64,000 nucleotides of DNA from Cyanobacteria bacterium FACHB-63 (GTDB lineage Bacteria; Cyanobacteriota; Cyanobacteriia; Leptolyngbyales; Leptolyngbyaceae). The stretch is taken from contig JACJNX010000011.1 of NCBI GenBank assembly GCA_014695255.1, positions 62,001 to 126,000 of the forward strand, given 5' to 3'. Below the pieces are notes generated by a model, which saw only the letters and a list, made by a program, of their open reading frames with translations, was not told the DNA's origin and searched no databases. Made by a program: the position numbers and the translations under genes. Shown here piece by piece: positions 52,233 to 62,371 of the stretch; position 1 is the stretch's first letter; every line of letters begins with the position of its first letter.

Positions 52233-53924
52233 TTAGCTGCTAACCTCTTGTGGGTGTCTCAATTTCCAGGTTTTGTCCTGCGAAAATTCCAGAATGGCTT
52301 GATGATATTTTGCTAATGTCGATCGGTGTCCGACGCTTAAGAAAGTTGTGCCAATTCGCTCTAAATGCTCATATAAGCGTTCTTCGTTGGCTTTGTCTAA
52401 AGCGCTAGTGGCTTCATCGAGAATGGCATAATCTGGCTTATTCAACAGCAATCGAGCAAAGGTAAGGCGCTGTTGTTCTCCCAGCGATAAGACATCTGAC
52501 CACTCTTGTTTTGCCCCAAAGCCGCCGAAGCGATCGGCTAAATCTGCTAAATTCACTTGCTCTAATATCTGTTGCAGTTGAGCATCTTCGATTTCAAGGT
52601 CAGAGTTCGGGTAAAGCAACTGATCGCGCAAGGTTCCCAACACCATGTAAGGGCGTTGCGGTAAGAACAACACCTGATCTAAATTGGGACGCACGATCGT
52701 TCCAGTCCCAGAATTCCATAAGCCTGCGATCGCTCTTAACAGTGAACTTTTGCCGCAGCCACTTGCACCCATGACTAAAATTCCTTGCTGCTTGGGGATC
52801 TCGATCGATAAATCCTGAACTAATATGCGTTGACGATTTGGAGTTTGAAGCGTCAGGTGTTCGATCGCGATACGATCGTCTTCGGTGGTTTGAATGATTG
52901 TTTGCTCATCTACAGACTCTTTTTGTTCTAGAAACTCTGCAAAGCTGAACAAACGATTAATTCCAGCTCCAAAGGTTGTTAAGGCTTGAAACCGCGCAAC
53001 GACAACATTCAACGAGAAGAACACTCGAACAAACGCGCCTTGAGCTTCAGTCACTTTACCCACTTCCATCTCTCCGGCAAAGATTGCAGGAGCAACGACC
53101 AAAGCAGGCAGAATGAACGGAATAAACTCATACGCATTCGTTAACACATTTAGATTGAGTTCCCAAATTAGCAGCCGTTTCACATTTTCAAATACTTCAA
53201 GAAACCGCGCTTTGACCTGGTTGGATTCTTGTTCTTCGCCTCGATAGAATGCGATCGCTTCAGCATTCTCACGAATCCGCACCAAGCTAAATCGAAAATC
53301 TGCTTCTTTTTTCAGTTGCTCAAAATTCAGTCGCACCAAAGGCTTACCAAAGACAACAGTGGTTACAAGCGTTCCTACTACGGCATACAACACCAGAAAA
53401 ATCACTAGCGGTTTAGAAATGCCCCAAAGCACCCCGCTAAAGGCAATCACCGAGAGAACTGATTCAACTAGAACTAACAAAAAAGCAAGCGATTCTTGAG
53501 TAAAGCTCCGAACATCTTCAGCGATTCGCTGATCGGGATTATCAATCTCAGGTTTCGCAGTCAATTCATAATAAGACCGATCGTTAAAGTAACTATCCAC
53601 AAACCGTGTCGTTAGCCAACGTCGCCACTGTAAGCTGAGACGATCGCGCAGATAGCGATAGCCCGCAAGCAATGGTGCATAAATGACCAGAACAGCAATG
53701 AACACAAATACGGTTTGCCAGAATCGCGATTCATCACGGGCAGAAAGCGCGGAAATTAACACGCCTCGCTTGTTGTTCAAAATCACGCTCAAACCCGTGT
53801 ACGCCAGCAAAAATAGCACCACACCCAGCAACAAGCCTCTTGCCTGCCACTTTTCGTTCCCTTGCCAGTAGGGTTTCGCGATCGTCCAGAATTGTCGAAA
53901 ACCGCTCAAGTTCAATCGATCCAT
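52233..53924 (-). CDS. ABC transporter with fused membrane and ATPase domains (ABC_membrane_2/BacA-like type)
   Basis: The 563 residues have an N-terminal membrane domain (about 30-330) with PEIDNPDQRIAEDVR, the signature of the ABCD/SbmA-like family. The ATPase domain has Walker A GASGCGKSS, signature LSLGEQQRL, and Walker B YAILDEATSALD. A half-size exporter of this kind works as a homodimer and may carry peptides or lipids/vitamins. The substrate is unknown. The adjacent malQ is separately spaced (87 bp). Confidence 0.87.
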   Translation of the reverse strand: MDRLNLSGFRQFWTIAKPYWQGNEKWQARGLLLGVVLFLLAYTGLSVILNNKRGVLISALSARDESRFWQTVFVFIAVLVIYAPLLAGYRYLRDRLSLQWRRWLTTRFVDSYFNDRSYYELTAKPEIDNPDQRIAEDVRSFTQESLAFLLVLVESVLSVIAFSGVLWGISKPLVIFLVLYAVVGTLVTTVVFGKPLVRLNFEQLKKEADFRFSLVRIRENAEAIAFYRGEEQESNQVKARFLEVFENVKRLLIWELNLNVLTNAYEFIPFILPALVVAPAIFAGEMEVGKVTEAQGAFVRVFFSLNVVVARFQALTTFGAGINRLFSFAEFLEQKESVDEQTIIQTTEDDRIAIEHLTLQTPNRQRILVQDLSIEIPKQQGILVMGASGCGKSSLLRAIAGLWNSGTGTIVRPNLDQVLFLPQRPYMVLGTLRDQLLYPNSDLEIEDAQLQQILEQVNLADLADRFGGFGAKQEWSDVLSLGEQQRLTFARLLLNKPDYAILDEATSALDKANEERLYEHLERIGTTFLSVGHRSTLAKYHQAILEFSQDKTWKLRHPQEVSS

Positions 53925-54011
53925 GTATGCTGTCCTAGAAACGCTGCAACTGATTTACAGCGTAAACGGAACCCTGCAACTTGAAACCTTCTTGCAAGAT
54001 GATTTACAGAA

Positions 54012-55499
54012 CTACGACTTGAGCCGACTGTAGCAAGCGGTCATCGATCGTAGCGTTTCCGCTAGCTCATCGGTGAGCAGTTCAGAGCTTGAATATCGCC
54101 AGCGCCAATTGCCTGCATATTGGCTCGGATCATTCATGCGCGATCGTCCATCGAGTCCCAGAATGTCTTGCAGCGCTGGAATTGCCCAAACCGAGACAGA
54201 TGCAAACGCCATGCGGACTAATATCCAATGAATGTTTGTCTCATTCGGAGTATGGCCAATGTACTGTGCAAAGAATTCTTTTTCGTGCGGTGTTGCTGTG
54301 TTCCACCAGCCGATCGCAGTATCATTGTCGTGTGTTCCCGGATAAACGATACTGTTTTGCACATAGTGATGCGGTAGATGAGTGTTGTCTGCATCATCAC
54401 TAAATGCGAACTGTAGAATCTTCATGCCAGGGAAATTGAAGTGATCGCGCAGCTCCTCAACTTCGGGGGTAATAATCCCAAGGTCTTCTGCCAGAATTGG
54501 CAATTCGCCTAAACGCGCTCCCAATGTTTCAAAAAACTCGGCTCCCGGCGCTTCGATCCATTCTCCATTGATCGCCGTTTCTTCACCAGCAGGAACTTGC
54601 CAATACGCTTGGAAACCGCGAAAGTGATCAACTCGAACAATATCAACATACTGCAATGTTGTTTGAAAGCGCTGAATCCACCACTCATACTTGCTTTTCT
54701 GGAGTTGATCCCAGTCGTAAACCGGATTTCCCCAAAGCTGTCCGGTAGCGCTGAAATAGTCTGGTGGAACGCCTGCAATAAAGGTCGGCTCAAACGTGTC
54801 TCGATCGAGCTTAAAAATCCCTGGATGTGCCCAAACATCAGCACTGTTATGGCAGACATAGATCGAAATATCGCCAATAATTTGAATGTTTTTAGCATTG
54901 GCGTAGTGCCGCAACTTCATCCATTGTTCAAAGAACTTGAATTGCAGAAATTGATGAAACTGGATAGATGGCTGCAATGCTTCAGTTGCCGATTTAAGCG
55001 CATCAGGATCGCGTTTTGCCAGTCCCCGATCCCAGTGATGCCAATCTCTTCCAGGGTTAGCTTCAAGCAGCGCCATAAACAATGCAAAATCATCTAACCA
55101 TTGGGATTGCTGCTGGCAAAATTCCTTGAAATCAGGCGATAGCTTGAAGCGATCGAACGCTAACTTCAGCAATTTAGTTTTGTAAGGAATCACGCGATCG
55201 AACTCAACTCGTTCCCGTCCCCCTTCCATCGGAATCACTTCTTCTGGCTTCAGTAATCCTTCTTCGGCAAGCTGTTCCAAGCTAATCATCAATGGATTAC
55301 CCGCAAACACGCTGAAATTCATGGTGTAGGGTGAATGTTCGTAGCCGGTTGGAGCTAGCGGCAAAATTTGCCAGAGCGTTTGACCACTTTTGGCGAGAAA
55401 ATCCACAAACTCATACGCCGATCGTCCTAAATCCCCAATCCCAAACTCACTCGGTAAACTCGTCGGATGCAGAAGAATCCCGCTCGATCGCTGAAACAT
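54012..55499 (-). CDS. malQ: 4-alpha-glucanotransferase (amylomaltase)
   Basis: The ATG at 55499 is used; a GTG one codon earlier is also possible. The 495 residues begin FQRSSGILLHPTSLPS. GDISIYVCHNSADVW and FSATGQLWGNPVYDW are conserved GH77 blocks. VRVDHFRGF carries the nucleophile Asp and LAEDLGI the acid/base Glu; PGTHDNDT is the third conserved motif. It moves glucan segments between alpha-1,4-glucans, supporting glycogen and maltose metabolism. It is divergent from the trehalose synthase-maltokinase fusion gene (180 bp). Confidence 0.93.
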   Translation of the reverse strand: MFQRSSGILLHPTSLPSEFGIGDLGRSAYEFVDFLAKSGQTLWQILPLAPTGYEHSPYTMNFSVFAGNPLMISLEQLAEEGLLKPEEVIPMEGGRERVEFDRVIPYKTKLLKLAFDRFKLSPDFKEFCQQQSQWLDDFALFMALLEANPGRDWHHWDRGLAKRDPDALKSATEALQPSIQFHQFLQFKFFEQWMKLRHYANAKNIQIIGDISIYVCHNSADVWAHPGIFKLDRDTFEPTFIAGVPPDYFSATGQLWGNPVYDWDQLQKSKYEWWIQRFQTTLQYVDIVRVDHFRGFQAYWQVPAGEETAINGEWIEAPGAEFFETLGARLGELPILAEDLGIITPEVEELRDHFNFPGMKILQFAFSDDADNTHLPHHYVQNSIVYPGTHDNDTAIGWWNTATPHEKEFFAQYIGHTPNETNIHWILVRMAFASVSVWAIPALQDILGLDGRSRMNDPSQYAGNWRWRYSSSELLTDELAETLRSMTACYSRLKS

Positions 55500-55679
55500 C
55501 ACCCATTCTCCACGCTTGCCATCGCTGAACTTTACTAAACTCTGTGAACAAAATCATAATTCTATGGACGGAAATTGAATTACCAAAGCAATTCCCGAAG
55601 AATCAGTCTTAGGAGGATGACGAAAATTCCTAAAACCGCCTAGCGTAATACCGTAATTTCAGCAACTCTACCGGCGACG

Positions 55680-58600
55680 ATGATGCAATCTTCAACGCTC
55701 AACTCCGATTCCCAATGGTACAAAGATGCCATTATTTACGAAGTTCCAGTTCGTGCTTTCGCAGATAGCAACGCCGATGGCATCGGGGATTTTCGCGGCT
55801 TGACTGAGAAGTTGGATTATTTGCAAAATTTAGGTGTAACGGCACTTTGGGTGCTGCCCTTTTTCCCGTCTCCGTTGCGCGATGATGGCTATGACATTGC
55901 AGACTATACCAGCGTCAATCCGATCTATGGCACGATCGAAGACTTTAAAGACTTTCTAGAAGCGGCTCATGCTCGTGGAATTCGCGTCATTATTGAGCTA
56001 ATCATCAATCACACTTCTGATCAGCATCCCTGGTTTCAACGCGCTCGACGTGCCCCAGAAGGCTCTGCTGAACGAGATTTCTACGTCTGGAGCAACACCC
56101 CTGAAAAATACCAAGAAGCCCGAATTATCTTTCAAGACTTCGAGGTTTCTAACTGGACATGGGATGCAGTGGCTAAATCTTACTTTTGGCATCGCTTCTA
56201 CTCACATCAACCCGATTTGAACTATGACAATCCAGCAGTCCAAGAAGCCGTATTTGAGGTCTTAGACTTCTGGTTAAAAATGGGGGTCGATGGCTTGCGA
56301 ATGGATGCAGTGCCTTATCTATACGAGCGAGAAGGAACAAACTGCGAGAACTTACCCGAAACTCATGCGTTCTTAAAGCAACTCCGTCAGCGCGTGGAAG
56401 AGAACTATCCCGAATGTATGCTGCTAGCTGAAGCAAACCAATGGCCTGAAGATGCTGCGGCCTATTATGGGGATGGTGATGAGTGCCATATGAACTTTCA
56501 CTTTCCATTAATGCCGCGATTGTTTATGTCGGTGCGAATGGAAGATAGTTTTCCGATCAATGATATCTTGCAGCAAACTCCAACCATTCCAGAAAACTGC
56601 CAGTGGGGAATTTTCCTGCGAAATCACGATGAACTAACCCTAGAAATGGTTACAGATGAAGACCGAGACTATATGTATCGCGTCTATGCTCAAGACAAAG
56701 ACATGCGAGTCAATCTAGGCATTCGACGACGATTAGCACCGCTACTAGGGAACGATCGCCGACAAATCGAACTGTTAAACAGTCTATTGCTCTCCCTGCC
56801 GGGAACCCCAGTGCTGTACTACGGTGATGAGATTGGCATGGGCGACAATGTGTATGTCGGTGATCGTAACGGCGTTAGAACTCCGATGCAGTGGAGTGAC
56901 GATCGCAACGCTGGATTTAGCCGCGCCAATCCCCACAAACTCTACTTACCGCTGATTGTAGATTCTGAGTACAACTATACGACCGTGAATGTTGAAGCTC
57001 AGCGATCGAACCCGAATTCGCTGTTAAACGCAATGCGGCGCTTGATTGCGACTCGAAAACGGTTTCATGCGTTTGGACAGGGAGAATTTCAGCTATTACA
57101 CCCGGAAAATCGTAAAGTTTTAGCCTTTACCCGCGTCTTCAAAGATGAGTGCATCCTAGTCATCGCAAACTTATCCCGCTTTGTGCAAACCGTTGAGCTT
57201 GATCTCTCTGCTTTTTCTGGTTTTGTTCCGGTTGAGGTCTTTGGCAGAACACAGTTTCCAGCCATTGAAGATGCACCTTATTTTCTCAGCTTAGGTGCTT
57301 ATGCGTTTTACTGGTTTAGCCTCAAACCCCAAGAAGTTGAAACGATCGTCCCTTCAAAATTACCAACACTACGATTAGTTGGAAACTGGCAAAGCGCGCT
57401 GACACAATCCGCGAGTAAAGCTGCCTTGGAAACCATTCTGGTCAATCATCTAATGCAGCATCGCTGGTTCCGAGCGAGAACCCGCCCAGTGCAATCGGCT
57501 CAAATTGTCGAGTCAATCACAATTCCGTACCAAACTCATGAAGCTCAGATGGTTTGGCTACAAGTAAACTACCTTCAAGGGCAGCCCGAAACCTACATTG
57601 TGATTGTGGCTCATGCAGATAGCAATCGTGCCGCTTCTCTTCCGACTGAATCGATCATTGCTCAAGTTGAAGGAGACGGAGTATTGTTTGCAGCGATCGC
57701 TGATCCCGCATTCCTAGTTGGATTGCTCGAACGGTTCTCGGATGGCGATCGATACTCTGGACAGTTTGGGGGACTAAGCGTGAGCGCAGTTGAACAATTC
57801 CCGTTGCTAGAGGCATCTTTACTCAAGGGTGAACATAACAACACCTCAATTCTCTATGGTGAATCGGTAAAAACCAGCGCAGAAGCTGCTTACATTCTCA
57901 AATTGTTCCGTATTGTTGAGGAAGGAATCAATCCAGATGTTGAGATGCGGCAATTCTTGCAGTCTCGATTTACTCAAATTCCTGCCATTGTTGGCACACT
58001 CACTTATCAATCCCTTAGCAAGCCACCTTCGACGATCGCAGTTCTGCAAGAGTTTATCTCTGATGCGCGGAATGGCTGGGACTATACATTAGATAGTCTT
58101 CGTACCTATTTTGATGCAGTCACTTCCTGTGAGAATGGAGCTTGCACTTTACAAGAAAGCATTCCAGAAGCCGCTCAGACTGCCCTTTCAGCTTATCTTC
58201 TCAATATTCAACGCCTGGGACAACGAACGGCTGAATTGCACATCGCTTTAGCTTCCGATTCTGAAAATCCCGACTTTAAGCCAGAGCCATTCACCTCTTT
58301 GTATCAGCGATCGATTTACCAATATGCTCGTAATCTCGCTGGACAGGTGTTTCTCACATTGAGAAATGAACTATACCAAGTACCAAATTCCCAACTTGCA
58401 CAGAAAGTTTTAGAACAATATCAGCCTTGTCTAGACCAATTCCGCAGCATTCTGGATCTGAAAATTACAGCGATGCGGACTCGATATCACGGAGATTATC
58501 ATCTCGGACAGGTACTTTATACCGGAAAAGACTTTCTGGTAATTGATTTTGAAGGCAATACTTCGCGGAGTTTGAACGATCGCCGCATGAAGCGCTCTCC

Positions 58601-58940
58601 TTTACGCGATGTTGCCGGAATGCTGCACTCCTTTTATTTTGCAAGCTCGATCGCGCTAAACAATGAAATTAGCAATGCAGAATTTGCGCCGGATCAATTG
58701 GAGAACATGAAGCAATGGGCAGAAGCCTGGAAACAATGGGTCAGCACTTCCTTTTTGGATGCTTATCTTGAGGTCGCACAGCAGGATAGTTTCCTACCGC
58801 ATAATGCTGACGAACTCCAACGATTGTTAGATCACTACTTATTAGAAAAAGCAACCTTTGATTTAGGCAAAGCATTAACCCAATACTCTTCTCATCTTGA
58901 GATTGCAATGCTGAGAATTCTTGAACTCTGCTCAGTCTAA
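55680..58940 (+). CDS. Trehalose synthase-maltokinase fusion (TreS-Mak)
   Basis: It has 1086 residues. The GH13 TreS half (about 10-560) has Asp209 (GLRMDAVPY), Glu251 (LLAEANQWP) and Asp317 (RNHDEL), plus GVRTPMQWS. It interconverts trehalose and maltose. The C-terminal half (about 580-1086) is a maltokinase with HGDYHLGQVL near 937 and LVIDFEGNTSRS, the kinase-like catalytic and metal loops. The product, maltose-1-phosphate, is used by GlgE for alpha-glucan, but GlgE is not in the window. The fusion is a known arrangement in some bacteria. It is divergent from malQ. Confidence 0.93.
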   Translation: MMQSSTLNSDSQWYKDAIIYEVPVRAFADSNADGIGDFRGLTEKLDYLQNLGVTALWVLPFFPSPLRDDGYDIADYTSVNPIYGTIEDFKDFLEAAHARGIRVIIELIINHTSDQHPWFQRARRAPEGSAERDFYVWSNTPEKYQEARIIFQDFEVSNWTWDAVAKSYFWHRFYSHQPDLNYDNPAVQEAVFEVLDFWLKMGVDGLRMDAVPYLYEREGTNCENLPETHAFLKQLRQRVEENYPECMLLAEANQWPEDAAAYYGDGDECHMNFHFPLMPRLFMSVRMEDSFPINDILQQTPTIPENCQWGIFLRNHDELTLEMVTDEDRDYMYRVYAQDKDMRVNLGIRRRLAPLLGNDRRQIELLNSLLLSLPGTPVLYYGDEIGMGDNVYVGDRNGVRTPMQWSDDRNAGFSRANPHKLYLPLIVDSEYNYTTVNVEAQRSNPNSLLNAMRRLIATRKRFHAFGQGEFQLLHPENRKVLAFTRVFKDECILVIANLSRFVQTVELDLSAFSGFVPVEVFGRTQFPAIEDAPYFLSLGAYAFYWFSLKPQEVETIVPSKLPTLRLVGNWQSALTQSASKAALETILVNHLMQHRWFRARTRPVQSAQIVESITIPYQTHEAQMVWLQVNYLQGQPETYIVIVAHADSNRAASLPTESIIAQVEGDGVLFAAIADPAFLVGLLERFSDGDRYSGQFGGLSVSAVEQFPLLEASLLKGEHNNTSILYGESVKTSAEAAYILKLFRIVEEGINPDVEMRQFLQSRFTQIPAIVGTLTYQSLSKPPSTIAVLQEFISDARNGWDYTLDSLRTYFDAVTSCENGACTLQESIPEAAQTALSAYLLNIQRLGQRTAELHIALASDSENPDFKPEPFTSLYQRSIYQYARNLAGQVFLTLRNELYQVPNSQLAQKVLEQYQPCLDQFRSILDLKITAMRTRYHGDYHLGQVLYTGKDFLVIDFEGNTSRSLNDRRMKRSPLRDVAGMLHSFYFASSIALNNEISNAEFAPDQLENMKQWAEAWKQWVSTSFLDAYLEVAQQDSFLPHNADELQRLLDHYLLEKATFDLGKALTQYSSHLEIAMLRILELCSV

Positions 58941-58987
58941 TCTCATACCAATTCGATTTGTGAATGTTGCCCATGATTGGTCATCGC

Positions 58988-59031
58988 GGGTTCTGGTAGA
59001 GATGCGATTAATCGCATCTCTACCAGAACCC
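58988..59031. repeat. 44-bp perfect palindrome between the TreS-Mak and GT4 genes
   Basis: GGGTTCTGGTAGAGATGCGAT (58988-59008), TA, then the exact complement (59011-59031). It is centred on GATTAATC, like the copy at 42976. It lies between convergent genes and can form a long hairpin, acting as terminator for either. Confidence 0.9.
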
Positions 59032-59120
59032 ACTCACGGCATGATATCGGCTCGCCGCATCTGCGGAACCCTTCTTAGTCGAGAAGACCTCGATCGAGAA
59101 CTAGCAGAAGAGCTTAGATT

Positions 59121-60479
59121 CTACGAAACCTTTAAAGGAATCGGATTCACCCGCGAATAGGCAACTTTTCTCGGAGCCAAAATTACGCCGTCACCCATAA
59201 TCGACTCCGCCAACGATCGCCGATATAAATCACTCAACTGCACCGCAACGCCCGTCCAGCTAAAATTCTGTTGCACCCGTTCCGATGCTTGTTTGCGTAA
59301 CTTTCTCGCCCACAATTCATCATGCAAAACTCGCCCGATCGCCATCGCAAACGCAGCGGTATCTTGAGGCGGAACTAACAATCCCGTTTCTCCTGGAACG
59401 ACTGTAAATTTCAAGCCGCCCACGTCCGAGGCCACTACAGGCGTTCCACACGCCATCGCTTCGATCGCCACCAGTCCAAACGGCTCATAATGACTTGGAA
59501 TCACACAGACATCCGCCGCTGTGTAATAAAGCGGTAAGCGATCGTGCCCTACTCTTCCGGCAAAGATTACATTCTCTGCAATTCCCAATTCATTCACTAA
59601 TTGCTCAATCCGTTGGCGTTCCTGTCCATCAGATTTATCAGCAGCACTACCTCCCACAATCACCAAGCGTAAATTCGTAGGATCAACAGCGTTCCGATAA
59701 ATTAACTCAAACGATCGTACCAACGTTTCAATTCCCTTACGCGGATCGAATCTTCCTACATACAATACAACTTCATCTGTCGGCTTCAGTCCTACCTCCT
59801 GACGCGCTTGCAGTTTTGGGATCGTATGAAATCTGTCCAAATCAGTGCCACAAGGAATCACTTCAATCCGTCCCTCTTGCGATACCCACGATCGCAGCAT
59901 CTCTTCTTCCTGGGGACTCGTTGCCACAATACAACGCGCCTGCTCTAGAATCTGCTTCTCCACAGCCAAACGAGTCTCCGCGATCGCAGGCCGATTCGGA
60001 ACCGCCTGATACTTCATAGCACCCAGCGAATGATAAGTGTGAATCAATTCTACATTGTGGGTCTTTCGCACCTCTAATCCCACCCAAGCCGACATCCAGT
60101 AATTCGTGTGGATGAGTGGATAATGATGCTTCGCTTGGTACTCAAGGAACGATTCCACAAACTCCGGCATCAACTCAAACAACTGATCCCGTGGCACAAA
60201 CTTCTCTGCACCTGCCTTCAATCGAATCGTGCGGCAATGGGGAGTATGCTGCACGATCGTCTCATCGTTCGGATTTGCTTTGCGGGTAAACAGATCCACC
60301 TGCCACCCTAAGCGAGACAGCGCTTCTCCAACTTGGCGTACATACACATTTTGACCCCCCGCTTCTTCCCGACCCACTTCAGCCGCCGGATCACCATGTT
60401 CAGAAATCAACGCGATCGACTGTCTTGGACTCTGCGATCGACTTTGAATCGGGGCAAACTTTTCATTCATTACAACCAT
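59121..60479 (-). CDS. GT4 glycosyltransferase, sucrose-phosphate-synthase/MshA-like
   Basis: The start is the ATG at 60479, with GGAGG 7 bases upstream, giving 452 residues. The GT-B N-domain has ISEHGDPAAEVG and AGGQNVYVRQV, the typical start of sucrose-phosphate synthase, sucrose synthase and MshA families. The C-domain has VLYVGRFDPRKG and the donor motif EPFGLVAIE (E-x7-E). It transfers a sugar from a nucleotide donor; the acceptor is unknown. It follows a second GT4 gene (87 bp). Confidence 0.85.
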   Translation of the reverse strand: MVVMNEKFAPIQSRSQSPRQSIALISEHGDPAAEVGREEAGGQNVYVRQVGEALSRLGWQVDLFTRKANPNDETIVQHTPHCRTIRLKAGAEKFVPRDQLFELMPEFVESFLEYQAKHHYPLIHTNYWMSAWVGLEVRKTHNVELIHTYHSLGAMKYQAVPNRPAIAETRLAVEKQILEQARCIVATSPQEEEMLRSWVSQEGRIEVIPCGTDLDRFHTIPKLQARQEVGLKPTDEVVLYVGRFDPRKGIETLVRSFELIYRNAVDPTNLRLVIVGGSAADKSDGQERQRIEQLVNELGIAENVIFAGRVGHDRLPLYYTAADVCVIPSHYEPFGLVAIEAMACGTPVVASDVGGLKFTVVPGETGLLVPPQDTAAFAMAIGRVLHDELWARKLRKQASERVQQNFSWTGVAVQLSDLYRRSLAESIMGDGVILAPRKVAYSRVNPIPLKVS

Positions 60480-60566
60480 GACTTCCACCTCCACAAATTT
60501 GAACAATGGCGAACGAAGGATAAACCGTTTACCCTTCATCCTTCTGCGTTACGTTCTCTCCGTGGC

Positions 60567-61637
60567 TCAATTGAGCTGACCGACTAACTGCTCATTCGCA
60601 GGAAACATAGTCTCACCGATCAACTGCCGATATACAGCTTCGTATCCATCAGTCATACGCTGTACACTAAAGTTCTCAACCACATGCTGACGACACACAG
60701 CACGATCGATTTCTGCAAGACGATCCAAAGCAGCCACACAGTCATCAACCGTTTCACACAAAAATCCAGTCTTGCCCTCTTGAACCACTTCTGGAACCGA
60801 GCCGAGGCGCATCCCAATCACGGGTGTTCCTGCCGCCATCGCCTCGACCATGACTAAACCAAACGGTTCTTTCCATGTAATTGGGAATAGCGTTGCGATT
60901 GCTTGCCCCATCAGCGTATTTTTCTGCACATGGTTCGCCTCACCCAGATACTGAATTTGTTCACCATCGATCTGGGGCGCTAACACTTCCTCATAAAACT
61001 GACGATCGACAATATCGATCTTACCTGCCATCTTTAACGGGAGTCCCGTGCGTTTAGCAATCTCGATCGCGTGATGCGGACCCTTCTCCGGTGAGAGCCG
61101 ACCGAGAAACGCAAGATAGGGAGGATCATTCGGCTTGGCGTAAAACTTGTAGCTATCGACATCAATGCCGTTATATACCGTTGCAACACAGTTCAGACCT
61201 AAGCGCGGATCTCGCTGTGCATCAGAAATACTGACATAGGACTGCGATCGAGCATACGAAAACAGCTTCTCGTTATCTGGGGTAAATATCCCATGTAGCG
61301 TATGCACCGTTGGCGTGGTCGCAAACTGTGCGAAGGGCAACGCCGCGAATCCCATGTGAGAATGAATAACATCGAACTCGTGCGATCGCTCATACACCTG
61401 AGCAAGTTGCAGAGATTCATACACTTGGTATTCCTTCACGGTTGGGTCAGTCCGAATCGCACGGGGATGGACTGATTCCAACTCCGCTAAGGTGAGGGAG
61501 TCACCCGTTGCGAATAATGTAACTTCATGACCTCGACGCACTAATTCATCTGTTAATAAGCTCACAACTAATTCAATGCCACCATACGCTGGGGGCGGAA
61601 CGCGCTCCCACAGCGGGGTAACTTGAGCAATTCGCAT
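60567..61637 (-). CDS. GT4-family glycosyltransferase
   Basis: The 356 residues have a GGxE-type N-terminal motif (AYGGIELVVSLL), VIHSHMGF, LGRLSPEKGPHHAI and the E-x7-E donor motif EPFGLVMVE. AGGAGG lies before the ATG. With the next GT4 gene it forms a probable two-gene transcript. The substrate is unknown. Confidence 0.82.
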   Translation of the reverse strand: MRIAQVTPLWERVPPPAYGGIELVVSLLTDELVRRGHEVTLFATGDSLTLAELESVHPRAIRTDPTVKEYQVYESLQLAQVYERSHEFDVIHSHMGFAALPFAQFATTPTVHTLHGIFTPDNEKLFSYARSQSYVSISDAQRDPRLGLNCVATVYNGIDVDSYKFYAKPNDPPYLAFLGRLSPEKGPHHAIEIAKRTGLPLKMAGKIDIVDRQFYEEVLAPQIDGEQIQYLGEANHVQKNTLMGQAIATLFPITWKEPFGLVMVEAMAAGTPVIGMRLGSVPEVVQEGKTGFLCETVDDCVAALDRLAEIDRAVCRQHVVENFSVQRMTDGYEAVYRQLIGETMFPANEQLVGQLN

Positions 61638-62371
61638 AAAAACCTCCTACCAGGTCAAACAGCTTGGTCGCCTCACATTTGCCAGAGACTCTCGATCATT
61701 TGCTTCCTAGGAGAGCTAAGTCAGATTTAATCTAAAATTCAAATTCTGCCAAGGCGGTGATTCCGACTTGACAGCGTGAAAAACACCACTACCATTGCTG
61801 GAATACTACGTAAATACTACGAGAAGATTTCAGCAAAAATACTTAACTAAACAGAAGCTGTTCGGGTGGTTAATCGATGCTTAGGCATTGATTCTGATTG
61901 AAGCGACAGTTCATCTCTAAGTGACACTATAGCAGGATTAGAGCTGCATCTGCTACGCAGCATTCTTTCCGTGTTCGGATATTACGAATCTCGGCACCTG
62001 ACGATCGCGCGATCGCCAGAACTCTACGCCCTTCCTTAAGAACGGTTAAACAATTGATGTCGCTTTTTCTACAAAGTTTGAGAGATGTAAAATTTTGTAT
62101 CGGAGCCTGCTTGCTAAAAAAGTCCCAGTCAACTCTGTAGAGATATTCTTGAATTTGTAGGTTATCGCAAAAAAGGGATTCGCGATCTACAGAATTAGGA
62201 ATTTGTTCAATTCATTAAAAAAGACAGAGCGTTAAAGGTTCCGTCTCAGCCATAGCGCTCCTAATTTGAGTCGTGAACGCTAAAAAAGTAGGAAGTAGGG
62301 GGCTGAAAAGGAACGACACCCCAACCTTCGCAACAGATTGAGGATCGCTATATGTCGCTAGGAATTCAACC
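61638..62371. other. 734-bp gene-free region
   Basis: It lies between the GT4 pair start and the end of the CheA-type gene. No coding frame, RNA gene or terminator is convincing. A short HIP1-rich palindrome (TGACGATCGCGCGATCG, about 61998) and AT-rich flanks are the only features. Confidence 0.4.

Noticed and set aside
58921-59160. Frame of 79 codons overlapping the 44-bp palindrome and the GT4 gene end
   Set aside because: It crosses the palindrome and the opposite-strand gene; the 39-codon tail from 59041 has no ribosome binding site and no recognised family.
61638-62371. Possible RNA gene or small ORFs in the longest gap
   Set aside because: No tRNA-like arms, strong hairpins or supported start codons.
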